NCBI GenBank assembly: GCA_022749815.1
Contig: JAKIWV010000002.1
Span: forward strand, 506,478 to 570,477
Origin: Thermoplasmata archaeon
Lineage (GTDB): Archaea > Thermoplasmatota > Thermoplasmata > Lutacidiplasmatales > UBA184
Length of the DNA stretch: 64,000 nt
Reading direction: 5' to 3'
Made by a program: the position numbers and the translations under genes. Position 1 is the first letter of the stretch, and each line of letters opens with the position of its first letter. The notes under the pieces are model-generated. The model worked only from the letters and a program-made list of their open reading frames with translations. It did not search any database and was not told the origin of the DNA. This document shows, one piece after another, positions 23,794-32,424 of this stretch.

Positions 23794-25599
23794 ATGGTGA
23801 TACGGTACGACGTGAGCGTCGCGGATCCTAAGACCCATCGGCTCCAAGTGGTCCTCGACATCCCCGACGTTACCGGGGAATCCTTCGACCTCGTACTGCC
23901 ATCCTGGATTCCCGGGTCGTACGTGATCCGGGACCCGGCGCGAAACATCCGGGGCCTACGAGCCGCTCCCCCAGGTACTGGTGCGCTGTTGCCTGTCGCG
24001 AAGCGGGGGAAAGCCCGGTGGCGAGTCACTACTCAGGGTACGTCCCACGTGGAGGTCCGATTCGAGGCCTACGGCCACGCCCTCTCCACCGAAGGCGTCG
24101 ATGTCACCTCGGAGCACCTGTACCTGAACGCCGGCATGTTCCTTCCGTACGTCGAAGGCCGCGAGCGGCAGCCCCTGGAGATCGCCGTTCATGTGCCCTC
24201 GCCCTGGCGGGTCTACACCGAGCTACCGGAGGTCGGCCGGAGTCCGGCCCGGTTCCGCGCTCGCGACTACGACGAGCTGGTCGACGAACCGATCGACTGT
24301 GGAACCCCCGTAGAACTGATGGTACGGCCGTCCGGCATCCCTCACCGGATCCTGCTCTGCGGCCGAGGCGGAAACTTCGAGGCGCATCAGGTGGAGACCG
24401 ACGTGTCGAAGATCGTCGAAGCGGCGATCCGACTGATGGGCGGCTCCCCGCTCGAGCACTACACGTTCTTCTACCATCTCACCGACGGCCGCTCGCAGGT
24501 GTACGGGGGCCTCGAGCACAAGAATTCGACCTCGATCATCCTCGGGCGCACCGCCTTCCGCCCCGAGGAGGATTACCGACACGTCCTCGGCGTCACCTCG
24601 CACGAATACTTCCACCTCTACAACGTGAAGCGGATCCGGCCCAGGGTTCTCGGTCCATTCGACTATACGCAGGAGAACTACACGCACCTGCTGTGGGCGA
24701 TGGAGGGCTCGACCGATTACTTCGGCTCCCTGATCCTGCTTCGAGCCGGCCTGCTCCCGTCCCCGAAGTACCTCGAGGAGACGGGCAAGAAGCTCCAAAA
24801 GTACGTCAACACGCCAGGTCGCAAGGTGGCGAGCCTCGAGGAGCTCTCGTTCGACGCGTGGATCGATCTCTACAAGCCCTACGAGGAAACAGCCAACCAA
24901 TCGGTCTCCTACTACCTCAAGGGCGACCTCGCTACGATGTGTCTCGACCTCGAGATCCGACACCGCACCGAGGGCCGGTCCTCGATCGAGGCGGTCTTCC
25001 GGACCCTGTGGGAAGAATACGGACGACGCGACCGCGGCCTCGAGGAGGACGAGATCCTCTCCGTGGCGAACCGGGTCACCGGCGTCGACCTCTCGGAGTT
25101 CTTCCAGCGGTACATCGCCGGCACGGCGGAGATCGACTTTGGCACTTTCCTCGGCTACGCGGGCCTCAAGGTGGAGGCCCAGGAACGACCGCCGGGGAAG
25201 GAAGAGGAGCCTCCGTCGGGTTGGCTCGGGGTCACGCTACGCGATGAGGCCGGTCGGCCTCGGATCGGCTCCGTGGTCGAGGAAGGCCCGGGCCGGCGCG
25301 CCGGTCTGTCGCCCGACGACGAGATCGTCGCGCTCGACGGGCAGCGCGTGACGTTCGCCGACCTCCCGAAGGCGCTCCAGCGGTTCCCGCCCGGCAGCTC
25401 GGTCGAAGTGACAGTCTTCCGTCGCGGGTTCCTCACGAGCGTGCCCGTCGAGACCGGCAAGGTGCCGCCCGAAAAGCTCCTCATCGTGGCCGTTGAGGAC
25501 GCCTCTCCGCTCGCCCGCCGGATCCACGAGGCGTGGCTCGGCGTTCCCTGGGAGCCACGGAAGAAGACCCCCGCCGTGCCGACCGGGCCGGGGACTTAG
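23794..25599 (+). CDS. M61 family (glycyl) aminopeptidase with PDZ domain
   Basis: 601 residues. The M61 N-terminal beta domain (FDLVLPSWIPGSYVIRDPAR) is followed by the gluzincin site H270-E-x-x-H274 in SHEYFHLYNVKRIRP and the third ligand in AMEGSTDYF. A PDZ domain occupies about residues 468-560 (GWLGVTLRD, VVEEGPGRRAGLSPDDEIVALDG). No signal peptide, so it is cytosolic, probably finishing peptide breakdown. Its last 119 bp overlap the 3' end of the convergent DUF35-fusion gene. Confidence 0.92.
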   Translation: MVIRYDVSVADPKTHRLQVVLDIPDVTGESFDLVLPSWIPGSYVIRDPARNIRGLRAAPPGTGALLPVAKRGKARWRVTTQGTSHVEVRFEAYGHALSTEGVDVTSEHLYLNAGMFLPYVEGRERQPLEIAVHVPSPWRVYTELPEVGRSPARFRARDYDELVDEPIDCGTPVELMVRPSGIPHRILLCGRGGNFEAHQVETDVSKIVEAAIRLMGGSPLEHYTFFYHLTDGRSQVYGGLEHKNSTSIILGRTAFRPEEDYRHVLGVTSHEYFHLYNVKRIRPRVLGPFDYTQENYTHLLWAMEGSTDYFGSLILLRAGLLPSPKYLEETGKKLQKYVNTPGRKVASLEELSFDAWIDLYKPYEETANQSVSYYLKGDLATMCLDLEIRHRTEGRSSIEAVFRTLWEEYGRRDRGLEEDEILSVANRVTGVDLSEFFQRYIAGTAEIDFGTFLGYAGLKVEAQERPPGKEEEPPSGWLGVTLRDEAGRPRIGSVVEEGPGRRAGLSPDDEIVALDGQRVTFADLPKALQRFPPGSSVEVTVFRRGFLTSVPVETGKVPPEKLLIVAVEDASPLARRIHEAWLGVPWEPRKKTPAVPTGPGT

Positions 25600-26938
25600 G
25601 GTCGCGCTCGCCGAGCCGCGGCGTACTCCCGGGGGTCTCCGGAATCGCCTTGAGTCCGTAGCGCCACTCGCCTTCCATCGGGTAGAGCCGGCGCAAGACC
25701 GCCGCAACTCGGTCCCCGACCCGAAGACGACCGGCTACGGCGTCCGTCACCTGAAAGGTCGCGCGGACCCCGGGCTGCAACCGGACCACGGCCACGTCGT
25801 ACGCGCCCACCGTCTCGACCATCGAATCGAACTCGGTCGGCTGAGCGCCGGGGCTGATCGTCGTCACGGCCTCGACCTCGAGCCCGACGCGCGGCAGCGC
25901 CTCGGAACGAAGCCCCTCGGATCGCCCGCACGACCGGCAGCGCCCGCGGGCCGGGAACGCGAGGGTGTCGCAGCGGGGGCATCGTTCTCCGACCAGGCGC
26001 CATCGGCCGGCGAGGTTCTCGAGGTAAGTGGGGTGGGGCAGATAAGCACCCTGGGATACTGCGTCGAGTTGGGACTTCCGGATCAGAAACTTATCAGTCG
26101 GCGGATTGAGTCCCGGCTCCCCGGTTCCCCAGCTACCCAACCATCGGACCGGCCCGTCGAGTCGGAAGGCCGAGAAGCCGTTCCGACCTCGCACGGCCTG
26201 CCCCACAACCCCGGTATCCCCCGTCCGGAGTCGACGGGCGAGTTCCCAAAGCAGCAGGGCCGCCTCGACCGCAGAGGGGCGTCCGACGTCGACCCGTGGT
26301 CCGCCGACCACGGTCACCGTAATCCCGGGCGCGGCTTGTTCCCAGGCGGCCTGCCATCGGTCGGGCTCCTCCTCGACCTCGAACACTACCTCCCCACGGG
26401 ATCCGTGGGGAGACAGCCCGAGAGCCTCGAGCCAACCGGTGATCGCCCCCTGCATCGAGGGGGAGTGTCCCGGCGGATGGCCCCGGAAACCGTGGCGGAG
26501 GACGGAAAGGCCGAGTTCCTTGCTGAGTAGGAAAGCTACCCCGCCGGCGCTGTGGCGCACCCGTCGATCCCCGGCCGCCTCCGGGGAAAGGGTGGCAGTG
26601 TCGGCGGCCACGACGGCCTCCCGACCGGCCGTTCCATCATCGTGGGCCGCCGCCGCCAGAGCGCCCCAGAGCCCCGGCGCATTCGAGGGGTAACGACGAA
26701 CGTCGAGGCCGGGGATTCCCAGCGCTTCGCTGAAGGCCCAATCAATCTCGGGCGAGCAGGATCCCACGACGTGCAGGCGGGCGAGCGTCCGGGCCCCGGT
26801 TCCCTGGAGCTGCCGGCCCAGTCGGTTCAAGGCCGTCACCGCGAGCGTGAACGAATCCTCGTCAGGGCCCTCGACTCGGAAGGAGCCCAACTGCCATGCG
26901 GGTCGGACGAGGCTCGCGGAGAGGATCGACCGGGCCAT
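25481..26938 (-). CDS. HMG-CoA-synthase-like (thiolase-fold) protein fused to a DUF35 acyl-CoA carrier domain
   Basis: 485 residues. Residues about 1-275 have thiolase-fold features (GGVAFLLSKELG, PSMQGAITGWLEALGL), arranged as in archaeal HMG-CoA synthase. The position of the catalytic Cys reads RRYPSNAPGLWGALAAA at 81-97 and has no cysteine, so the condensing chemistry is probably lost. Residues about 300-430 are a DUF35 domain with zinc ribbon C320, C323, C334, C337 and an OB fold. Archaeal thiolase, HMG-CoA synthase and DUF35 form a channeling complex; here two are fused and the thiolase gene ends 2 nt upstream. The last 50 residues are low-complexity and antisense to the M61 gene. Confidence 0.75.
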   Translation of the reverse strand: MARSILSASLVRPAWQLGSFRVEGPDEDSFTLAVTALNRLGRQLQGTGARTLARLHVVGSCSPEIDWAFSEALGIPGLDVRRYPSNAPGLWGALAAAAHDDGTAGREAVVAADTATLSPEAAGDRRVRHSAGGVAFLLSKELGLSVLRHGFRGHPPGHSPSMQGAITGWLEALGLSPHGSRGEVVFEVEEEPDRWQAAWEQAAPGITVTVVGGPRVDVGRPSAVEAALLLWELARRLRTGDTGVVGQAVRGRNGFSAFRLDGPVRWLGSWGTGEPGLNPPTDKFLIRKSQLDAVSQGAYLPHPTYLENLAGRWRLVGERCPRCDTLAFPARGRCRSCGRSEGLRSEALPRVGLEVEAVTTISPGAQPTEFDSMVETVGAYDVAVVRLQPGVRATFQVTDAVAGRLRVGDRVAAVLRRLYPMEGEWRYGLKAIPETPGSTPRLGERDPKSPARSARRGSSSVAPRERRATPRGSGGRAERRPQRPR

Positions 26939-26940
26939 GT

Positions 26941-28113
26941 TTAGCCCCCCGAGAAGAGGTGCACGGCGGCGGTCGCGCCTGATCCGCCGACGTTGTGGGT
27001 GAGGGCGCGCTGGGCGTCGCCGACTTGCCGCGCACCGGCCTGTCCCCGGAGTTGCAGGAACACCTCGTAGGCCTGGCTGACCCCGGTCGCACCGATCGGG
27101 TGTCCCTTCGCCTTGAGTCCGCCATCCGGGTTCACCGGGAGACGCCCACCGAGGCGGGTCGCACCGGAGAGCGTGAGCTTTCCAGCCCCACCGCGCGGAG
27201 AGAACCCGAGGTCCTCGAGCGCCAATAGTTCGGCGATCGTGAAGCAGTCGTGGACTTCGAGGAGGTCGACGCGCTTCCGGTCGAACGGCGCCCCTCGGAA
27301 GGCCTCTTCCGCGGCCGCCCGGCTTGCGTCGATCCGCGTGAGCGACGATCGCTCCTGCACGGCGAGGTGGTCGGAGCCGGCCCCGCTGCCGACGATGTAG
27401 ACCGGGCTGTCGGTGAAGCGTCGCGCGACGTCCGGCCGGGCGACCAGGAGCGCCGCCGCGCCATCGGAGACCGGGCAGCAGTCGTACAGCCCCAAGGGAG
27501 CGGCCACCGGGGGTCCGGCCGAGACCTGCTCACGGGTTACGGCCTTCTGAAAGTGGGCATTTGGGTTCAGGACCCCGTGGGCGTGATTCTTCACGGCCAC
27601 TTCGGAGAGGGCCTCCCGTACCGGCCCGTACTCCGCTGCGTAGCGCGCGGCCATGAGCCCATACACGCCCGCGAAGGTGAGACCGGCCAGTCGTTCCCAC
27701 TCGGTGTCTCCCGAGACTCCCAGCCAGTATCGCCGCCGCGGATGGGGAACATCCGTCATCTTTTCGAGCCCGACCACGAGAACGAGATCCTGCCGACCCG
27801 AGGCGACGGCGTCCACCGCGAGGCGGAGGGCAAAGCCCCCCGATGCACAGGCGTTCTCCACTCGCACGGCCGGCAGCCCTGGGCGTCCGGCCTCCTCCGC
27901 TGCGATCGACGCCGCGTTGCCGAGTTGCCAACCCGAGAAACCCAGGGTCGAGAGGAAGAGTTCTTGGATCGACTCCCGGTCGACTCCGCGATCGACGCTT
28001 GCGACCGCCTGGTCGACGGCGTCCCGTACGAGTCGACGGGGTCCTTCGGGGAGGGCGCCGAACCGCGTGTGACCGGCCCCGACGATGGCCGCGCGAGGAG
28101 GTCGCCCCAACAA
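26941..28113 (-). CDS. Acetyl-CoA acetyltransferase, archaeal SCP2-type thiolase
   Basis: 390 residues, TTG start behind GGGAGG. Nucleophile Cys in VENACASGGFALRLA, second site in LLEVHDCFTIAEL and the GHPIGATG loop near the C-terminus, the pattern of archaeal thiolases that supply acetoacetyl-CoA to the mevalonate pathway. The next gene, the HMG-CoA-synthase-like/DUF35 fusion, begins 2 nt downstream, so they are one operon and probably one complex. The enzyme makes or splits acetoacetyl-CoA or longer 3-ketoacyl-CoA. Confidence 0.9.
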   Translation of the reverse strand: MLGRPPRAAIVGAGHTRFGALPEGPRRLVRDAVDQAVASVDRGVDRESIQELFLSTLGFSGWQLGNAASIAAEEAGRPGLPAVRVENACASGGFALRLAVDAVASGRQDLVLVVGLEKMTDVPHPRRRYWLGVSGDTEWERLAGLTFAGVYGLMAARYAAEYGPVREALSEVAVKNHAHGVLNPNAHFQKAVTREQVSAGPPVAAPLGLYDCCPVSDGAAALLVARPDVARRFTDSPVYIVGSGAGSDHLAVQERSSLTRIDASRAAAEEAFRGAPFDRKRVDLLEVHDCFTIAELLALEDLGFSPRGGAGKLTLSGATRLGGRLPVNPDGGLKAKGHPIGATGVSQAYEVFLQLRGQAGARQVGDAQRALTHNVGGSGATAAVHLFSGG

Positions 28114-28168
28114 AACCCTCCCGAACCAATCCTCTTATCACGCGAACTCTTCCGCCGTATAAAGCCGG

Positions 28169-28759
28169 GTGAATCGAACGCTGACGGACGAGGGACCGTA
28201 TGTGATCGGCGTGACCGGCGCGAGCGGCGCGGCGATCGCCGCCCGGGTCATCGAGACCCTTCGCGCCGCGGGACAAGAACACGCCGTCATCCTATCCGCG
28301 GGGGCCGCCGCGGTGATCCAGGAGGAACTGTCGATGGATCCGGCGGAGTTTCTCCGCGGTTCGACGACCCTCTCGGACACCGACCTGGGAGCTCCCATCG
28401 CGAGCGGGTCCCGTCGCACGCGCGGCATGGCGGTGGTCCCGTGTTCCACCAATACGCTAGCCAAGATCGCACTCGGTCTGGCCGACACGCTCATCACGCG
28501 GGCGGCTCACGTCCATTTGAAGGAGCACCGCCGCCTGGTCCTTGTCCCTCGAGAGACGCCGCTGTCCGCGATCGAGCTCGGCCAGATGACCCGTTTGGCG
28601 GAGCTCGGGGTCGTGATGTTGATCGCCTCGCCGCCCTACTATCTGCACCCAACGGGAGTGGGCGACCTCGTCGACTACCTCGCCGGCAAGGTATTGGACC
28701 ACCTCGGGGTGCCGCATCATCTGTATCGCGGCTGGCGCGCAGACGGGTCATCACATTGA
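28169..28759 (+). CDS. ubiX: UbiX-type flavin prenyltransferase
   Basis: 196 residues. Makes prenylated FMN, the cofactor of UbiD-family decarboxylases; in archaea this is needed for the modified mevalonate pathway or aromatic decarboxylation. FMN-binding VIGVTGASGAAIAARVIE at the start, PCSTNTLAKIALGLAD and VLVPRETPLSAIELGQM are diagnostic. A TATA-like GTATAAAG lies at 28153-28160, so the leaderless start may be GTG 28202 (VIGVTGASG) rather than GTG 28169. First gene of a four-gene operon with 4-nt overlaps. No ubiD in the window. Confidence 0.92.
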   Translation: MNRTLTDEGPYVIGVTGASGAAIAARVIETLRAAGQEHAVILSAGAAAVIQEELSMDPAEFLRGSTTLSDTDLGAPIASGSRRTRGMAVVPCSTNTLAKIALGLADTLITRAAHVHLKEHRRLVLVPRETPLSAIELGQMTRLAELGVVMLIASPPYYLHPTGVGDLVDYLAGKVLDHLGVPHHLYRGWRADGSSH

Positions 28760-29328
28760 GCGGAAACTCTGAAGCGGGTCCAGGGGGCCGCCCGTCCCGC
28801 CAACTCCAGTGGCCGTTCGTCGGCGTCGTCGTCCTCCTTGTCGTGCTGATCCTGCTGACTCCGAATCTCCTCGCGACGAGCGCCGGAGGGCTCCAGACCC
28901 GAGCCCAGCTCGTAGTCGACCGCGCGACCGCAGGCGGGCCAACGAGCTTCTACGTGGAAAGCATCGGAACGACGACCCGCTACGAATCGATCGCCATCGG
29001 GCTCACTTCCCCGCCTTTCTGGCCCTACTCGGGGAGCATCGGCTCTCTGACGCGCTGGAATTGGACCAACGGCACCGAGACGCTCGCGCTCATCGTCCGG
29101 AGCGCCACCAATCCCGTCGTGGTCAACATCTCCGTGAAGTATACGGACCCGTCCGGGTTTACGGCGGACTACATCGGGCTGTTCGGCTTTTATCTCAACG
29201 CGACAACGCACGACCTCGAAACGATGGACCTTCTCCCCGGCGGAGCCGGCCCCATGACCGCCACTCCGTTGCCCGACCTACCGATCTTCCTATTGCTCGC
29301 GCTTCGAACGACCCCGGGGGGCCCATGA
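28756..29328 (+). CDS. Membrane-anchored extracellular protein, unknown
   Basis: 190 residues, TTG start overlapping the ubiX stop (TTGA). One transmembrane anchor at about residues 20-42 (WPFVGVVVLLVVLILLTPNLL), then an exported beta-rich domain with N-x-S/T sites (NGT, NWT, NIS, NAT) and a hydrophobic C-terminal patch (IFLLLALR). Layout resembles archaeal pilin-like or surface-anchored proteins but no family recognised. A much longer frame upstream (from 27250) is antisense to the thiolase and rejected. Confidence 0.65.
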   Translation: MSGNSEAGPGGRPSRQLQWPFVGVVVLLVVLILLTPNLLATSAGGLQTRAQLVVDRATAGGPTSFYVESIGTTTRYESIAIGLTSPPFWPYSGSIGSLTRWNWTNGTETLALIVRSATNPVVVNISVKYTDPSGFTADYIGLFGFYLNATTHDLETMDLLPGGAGPMTATPLPDLPIFLLLALRTTPGGP

Positions 29329-29693
29329 GACCGCCTCGACTGATTCTGTTCTGGATCGTGTTGATCGCCGCCCTGCTGTTCATCGAGTTCGCTGAGCTGA
29401 CCCGGCTGTTCACGCTCCCCTTCCTCCAGGCCATCTCCAACGTCGTGGCCTTTGCCTTCGCCCTGATCTTCGTAACGATCGTCGCTCTCGTCGGAGCGAT
29501 CTTCATCGGCATCTACGTCTCCCAACGCCTCCTGTCCTCGCGGGGCTTTTCTCCCTTCGAGGAGGAGATGTTGAAGATGCGGGCCGAGGTCATGGAGATG
29601 CGTCGGCAGATGCACGATCTCCTGGGCCGGTCCGGAGACCCCTCGTCGAGCGGCCGACCGGGCGACCCGGACGCGTCGGAGCGTCGGCCATGA
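29325..29693 (+). CDS. Two-helix membrane protein with coiled-coil tail
   Basis: 122 residues. ATG 29325 overlaps the preceding stop by 4 nt. Two transmembrane helices (about 5-25 and 36-62), then a cytosolic heptad helix FEEEMLKMRAEVMEMRRQMH and a polar tail. The hairpin-plus-coil layout suggests a small membrane adaptor. It sits between an exported protein and guaAA in an overlapped operon, so it is real, but the function is unknown. Confidence 0.65.
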   Translation: MRPPRLILFWIVLIAALLFIEFAELTRLFTLPFLQAISNVVAFAFALIFVTIVALVGAIFIGIYVSQRLLSSRGFSPFEEEMLKMRAEVMEMRRQMHDLLGRSGDPSSSGRPGDPDASERRP

Positions 29694-30256
29694 AGATTCC
29701 CGTTATCGACAATGGGGGTCAGTGGACCCATCGGGAGTATCGGGTCCTGCGCGACCTCGGCGCCGAGGCCCGGATCGTCCCCAACACGGCCACGTTCGCA
29801 GAGTTGGACCCGGACGGAGTCGTGCTCTCGGGAGGTGCGTTGAGTCTCGAGGGCACGGACGCGCCGCTGGGTCGGGTCGGCGAGTGGATCGACCGGGTCG
29901 AGGTGCCGGTGCTCGGGATCTGCGTGGGGCACCAGTACCTGGCTCGTCACTTCGGGGGGGTCGTCCAGCGTGCCGCGACCCCGGAATTCGGCCGGGTCAC
30001 CGTCGCCCTCGAGTCTGAGGGCGACCGTTTGTTCGAGGGGTTTCCCGCCTCCCTGCAGGTATGGGAGAGCCACAACGACGAGGTCGTTCGGCCCCCGGCC
30101 GGGTGGCGCCGGCTAGGACACTCCCCGACCTGCCAGGTCGAGGCGATGGCCCATCCGAGCCGACCGATCTGGGGCGTCCAATTTCACCCCGAAGTCGAGC
30201 ATACCGAGAAGGGCCGAGAGCTGTTCGAGAACTTCCTCGCCCAATGCCGGCGGTGA
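29690..30256 (+). CDS. guaAA: GMP synthase glutaminase subunit (subunit A)
   Basis: 188 residues, the stand-alone class I amidotransferase used by archaea, which delivers ammonia to the separate synthetase subunit GuaAB for the XMP to GMP step. Nucleophile C78 in LGICVGHQ, with the His-Glu pair in GVQFHPEVEHT. ATG 29690 overlaps the previous stop (ATGA). The partner guaAB is not in the window. Operon with ubiX suggests constitutive housekeeping expression. Confidence 0.93.
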   Translation: MKIPVIDNGGQWTHREYRVLRDLGAEARIVPNTATFAELDPDGVVLSGGALSLEGTDAPLGRVGEWIDRVEVPVLGICVGHQYLARHFGGVVQRAATPEFGRVTVALESEGDRLFEGFPASLQVWESHNDEVVRPPAGWRRLGHSPTCQVEAMAHPSRPIWGVQFHPEVEHTEKGRELFENFLAQCRR

Positions 30257-30386
30257 ACATGAGGACGGGGACCCCCCGGGAGCTCCCATTTCCGGGCCAG
30301 GGTTCGGCGGGAGGAAAAAGGGATTTACCAGAATCGTTAAGGTGGAAGCGAGGTCCTCCCCCCGACCCGGCACGAAGCACCCCCCG

Positions 30387-30794
30387 ATGAACGCGTCCAA
30401 CGGGCCGCCGAGGTATGATGGGGCCTCCGCCATCGTGGTGGCGGGCGACGAAGAGACCCGCGTGCTGCTGCGGGGGCTGCTCCGCCTTCACCATTACCGG
30501 GTCATCGGGGAGGCGGAAGGCTCGACCGAGGGAACCGAGTTGTTGCGCACCCATCCGCCCAGCGTCATGGTGGTCGACGCCGCCCTCGCCGAGGGCAGTT
30601 TTCCCGTCCTCATCCGGGAGGCCCGCATGTTGCGTCCCGAGACCCGCATCGTGCTGGTAACGCCCACTCCGAGCCGTCCCGGGGATGGAACGCCGAAGGG
30701 AGCGGACGGGCCGGACGCCACGGTCACTCGCCCGTTCCGGCTCGCGGATTTCCTCGCGGCGCTCCGCGGTCCGCTGACCGGCCGATCGGTCTAG
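30387..30794 (+). CDS. Degenerate receiver-domain protein
   Basis: 135 residues from ATG 30387. The fold follows a response regulator: AIVVAGDEETRVLLRGLLR, phosphoacceptor-position Asp in VMVVDAALAE, the Thr strand IVLVTPTPS, and TRPFRLADFLAAL at the end. The invariant Lys of K-P-F is Arg here and the acidic pair is reduced, so phosphorylation control is doubtful. No output domain. Its stop codon interlocks with that of dph5 in a CTAG at 30791-30794. Confidence 0.7.
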   Translation: MNASNGPPRYDGASAIVVAGDEETRVLLRGLLRLHHYRVIGEAEGSTEGTELLRTHPPSVMVVDAALAEGSFPVLIREARMLRPETRIVLVTPTPSRPGDGTPKGADGPDATVTRPFRLADFLAALRGPLTGRSV

Positions 30795-31585
30795 CCGTCG
30801 GCCCCGACTCCGTCGAGCCGGATTCGCGCGAGCGATTCTTTCTCCTCGAAGTGCAAGGTCCGGGCCGGCACGACGATCGAGTGAAGGGGCGGGCCGAAGT
30901 CGACGGCCGCGAGACGGGCCCGCGGTCCGTACCACGCCCGGGCGGAGTCGGTCCCGACGCGGGCGACCACGGCGATCGATAGGTCGGCGGGCAGGACCGG
31001 GTCGCTCGACCCTGCATCGCGGGCGGTCAGGATGCCCAGCGCCTCGGGGGCGGTGAGGAACCGGCCCTCGTCGGGACGCAGGTCGAGCAACACGAGCGTG
31101 TGAAAGTCTTGGGCCCGGTTCTGCGCGATCCCGTCGAGTGGGGACCGGGGAGCGAAGTCGGGCGCGGGGAACGGAATCGAAACAACGCGGCCGAATCGAT
31201 ACTGTTGGAGCCCAAGGAAACCGGGAGCAGACGTAACGATGCTCGCGTTGGGCAAGTAGCTCCACGTGTGCCCGGCCTTCTCCGCGGCCAATCGAAGCGC
31301 CACATGCGTGGTCGCGGCGAACGGGTCGCCGGCCACCAGGAATCCGACCTCCGAGTGCCGCTTCAGGGCGTCGAGGACCGGGCCTTCCGACTCGACCTCC
31401 GGGCGCGTGAGGGATATGATCGGCCGTCCCAGTTCCCGCGCGATCCGCTCGAGACTGCCCGGCGCAACGAGCGATGTGTACGTTTCGGAGAAGACCACAC
31501 CGCAGCGACGAAGGACCTCGCGGGCGCGGAGCGACAAGTCGCGGTCGTCTCCGAGGCCAAGTCCGATGAAGGCGAGCTGTCCCAC
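30791..31585 (-). CDS. dph5: Diphthine synthase
   Basis: 264 residues. SAM-dependent methyltransferase of the tetrapyrrole-methylase fold that trimethylates the modified His of elongation factor 2 during diphthamide synthesis. Recognised from LAFIGLGLGDDRDLSLRA at the N-terminus, the SETYTS strand, FLVAGDPFAATTHVALRLAA with the conserved GDP motif, and LLDLRPDEGRFLT. It lies 30 nt after the universal stress gene on the same strand and could be read with it. Confidence 0.95.
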   Translation of the reverse strand: MGQLAFIGLGLGDDRDLSLRAREVLRRCGVVFSETYTSLVAPGSLERIARELGRPIISLTRPEVESEGPVLDALKRHSEVGFLVAGDPFAATTHVALRLAAEKAGHTWSYLPNASIVTSAPGFLGLQQYRFGRVVSIPFPAPDFAPRSPLDGIAQNRAQDFHTLVLLDLRPDEGRFLTAPEALGILTARDAGSSDPVLPADLSIAVVARVGTDSARAWYGPRARLAAVDFGPPLHSIVVPARTLHFEEKESLARIRLDGVGADG

Positions 31586-31615
31586 GATGTGCGACTCCCC
31601 CGCGCGGCGGGGTGC

Positions 31616-32422
31616 TTACCCGCGGACCGCCATAACGGGGCAGGGCGCGCTCCGGAACAGGTCCTCGACGAACCGCCGGGTGATCAGGGGGCCGCGGGCG
31701 TTCTGGCGATCCTCAACGACCATCAGGAACCCGTAGCGCTCCCGCGCGGCGGCGGAGAGGATCAGGTCGGGGATCTGGTGACGCCGGTCCAGCAGTCGCT
31801 CGGGCAGGAAGGTGTGCCGGTGGCGAAGCTCGAGCCCCCGGGGGGAACGGCCGGTCGCCGGGGTCTCCTCCTGGGCCAGGGGTTCGCTCGAGATCGTGAG
31901 CGACACGATGGGCGCGCTGCCGTGCTTGAGCGCCAGGGACTCGGCCAGCTGCATCGCCTTCGGGGAGGGGCCGCCGACGAACGAGGGGAGAAGGATCCGC
32001 GAGAACGATAGAGTGGCCAGGACGAGGCGGTTGACCACGAGTACGTCGGGATGGGCGTGCTGGAGGATCGTGCTCGCGGTGTGCCCCACGAACGGGTTCG
32101 GGCTGCGCGGGTTGCCGCGGAGCGTCATCAGGATCCCATCGACCGAGTGAACGGTCGCGCTCTCGAGGATCTCCCCGGCGACATCCGGTGCGACCCGGAC
32201 CTCGGGCTCGACGGGGACCTCGACCACCGCCGCCGTTTCGTGGGCTGGCACGACGATGTGGACCGACTCGCGCCAGGCCTTGGTGATCTCCGGCAGGCTC
32301 GTCTGAGGGATCACGTGCAGGATCCGGATCTCGCCGTCCGCCTCCAGAAGCTGCGCTCCGAACCGGATCAGGGGCTCCACCTCCGCGGCCTGGCTGACCG
32401 GAATGAGCAATCGGTGGTACAT
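31616..32422 (-). CDS. Tandem universal stress protein linked to kdp
   Basis: 268 residues made of two Usp folds: residues 1-130 (YHRLLIPVSQAAEVEPL to HPDVLVVNR) and about 136-268 (RILLPSFVGGPSPKAMQLAE to CPVMAVRG). Each ends with the strand that follows the Usp nucleotide loop, though the G-2x-G-9x-G loop is poorly kept. The gene starts 2 nt after kdpC, so it is part of the kdp operon, where bacteria often place a Usp domain inside KdpD. It may sense ATP or c-di-AMP-like ligands to tune K+ uptake (inference). Confidence 0.82.
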   Translation of the reverse strand: MYHRLLIPVSQAAEVEPLIRFGAQLLEADGEIRILHVIPQTSLPEITKAWRESVHIVVPAHETAAVVEVPVEPEVRVAPDVAGEILESATVHSVDGILMTLRGNPRSPNPFVGHTASTILQHAHPDVLVVNRLVLATLSFSRILLPSFVGGPSPKAMQLAESLALKHGSAPIVSLTISSEPLAQEETPATGRSPRGLELRHRHTFLPERLLDRRHQIPDLILSAAARERYGFLMVVEDRQNARGPLITRRFVEDLFRSAPCPVMAVRG

Positions 32423-32424
32423 CG

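Noticed and set aside
27250-29328. A 692-residue plus-strand frame across the thiolase gene
   Set aside because: Its first 500 codons are antisense to the thiolase and Arg/Pro-rich; only the last 190 codons, beginning at TTG 28756, look like a real protein.
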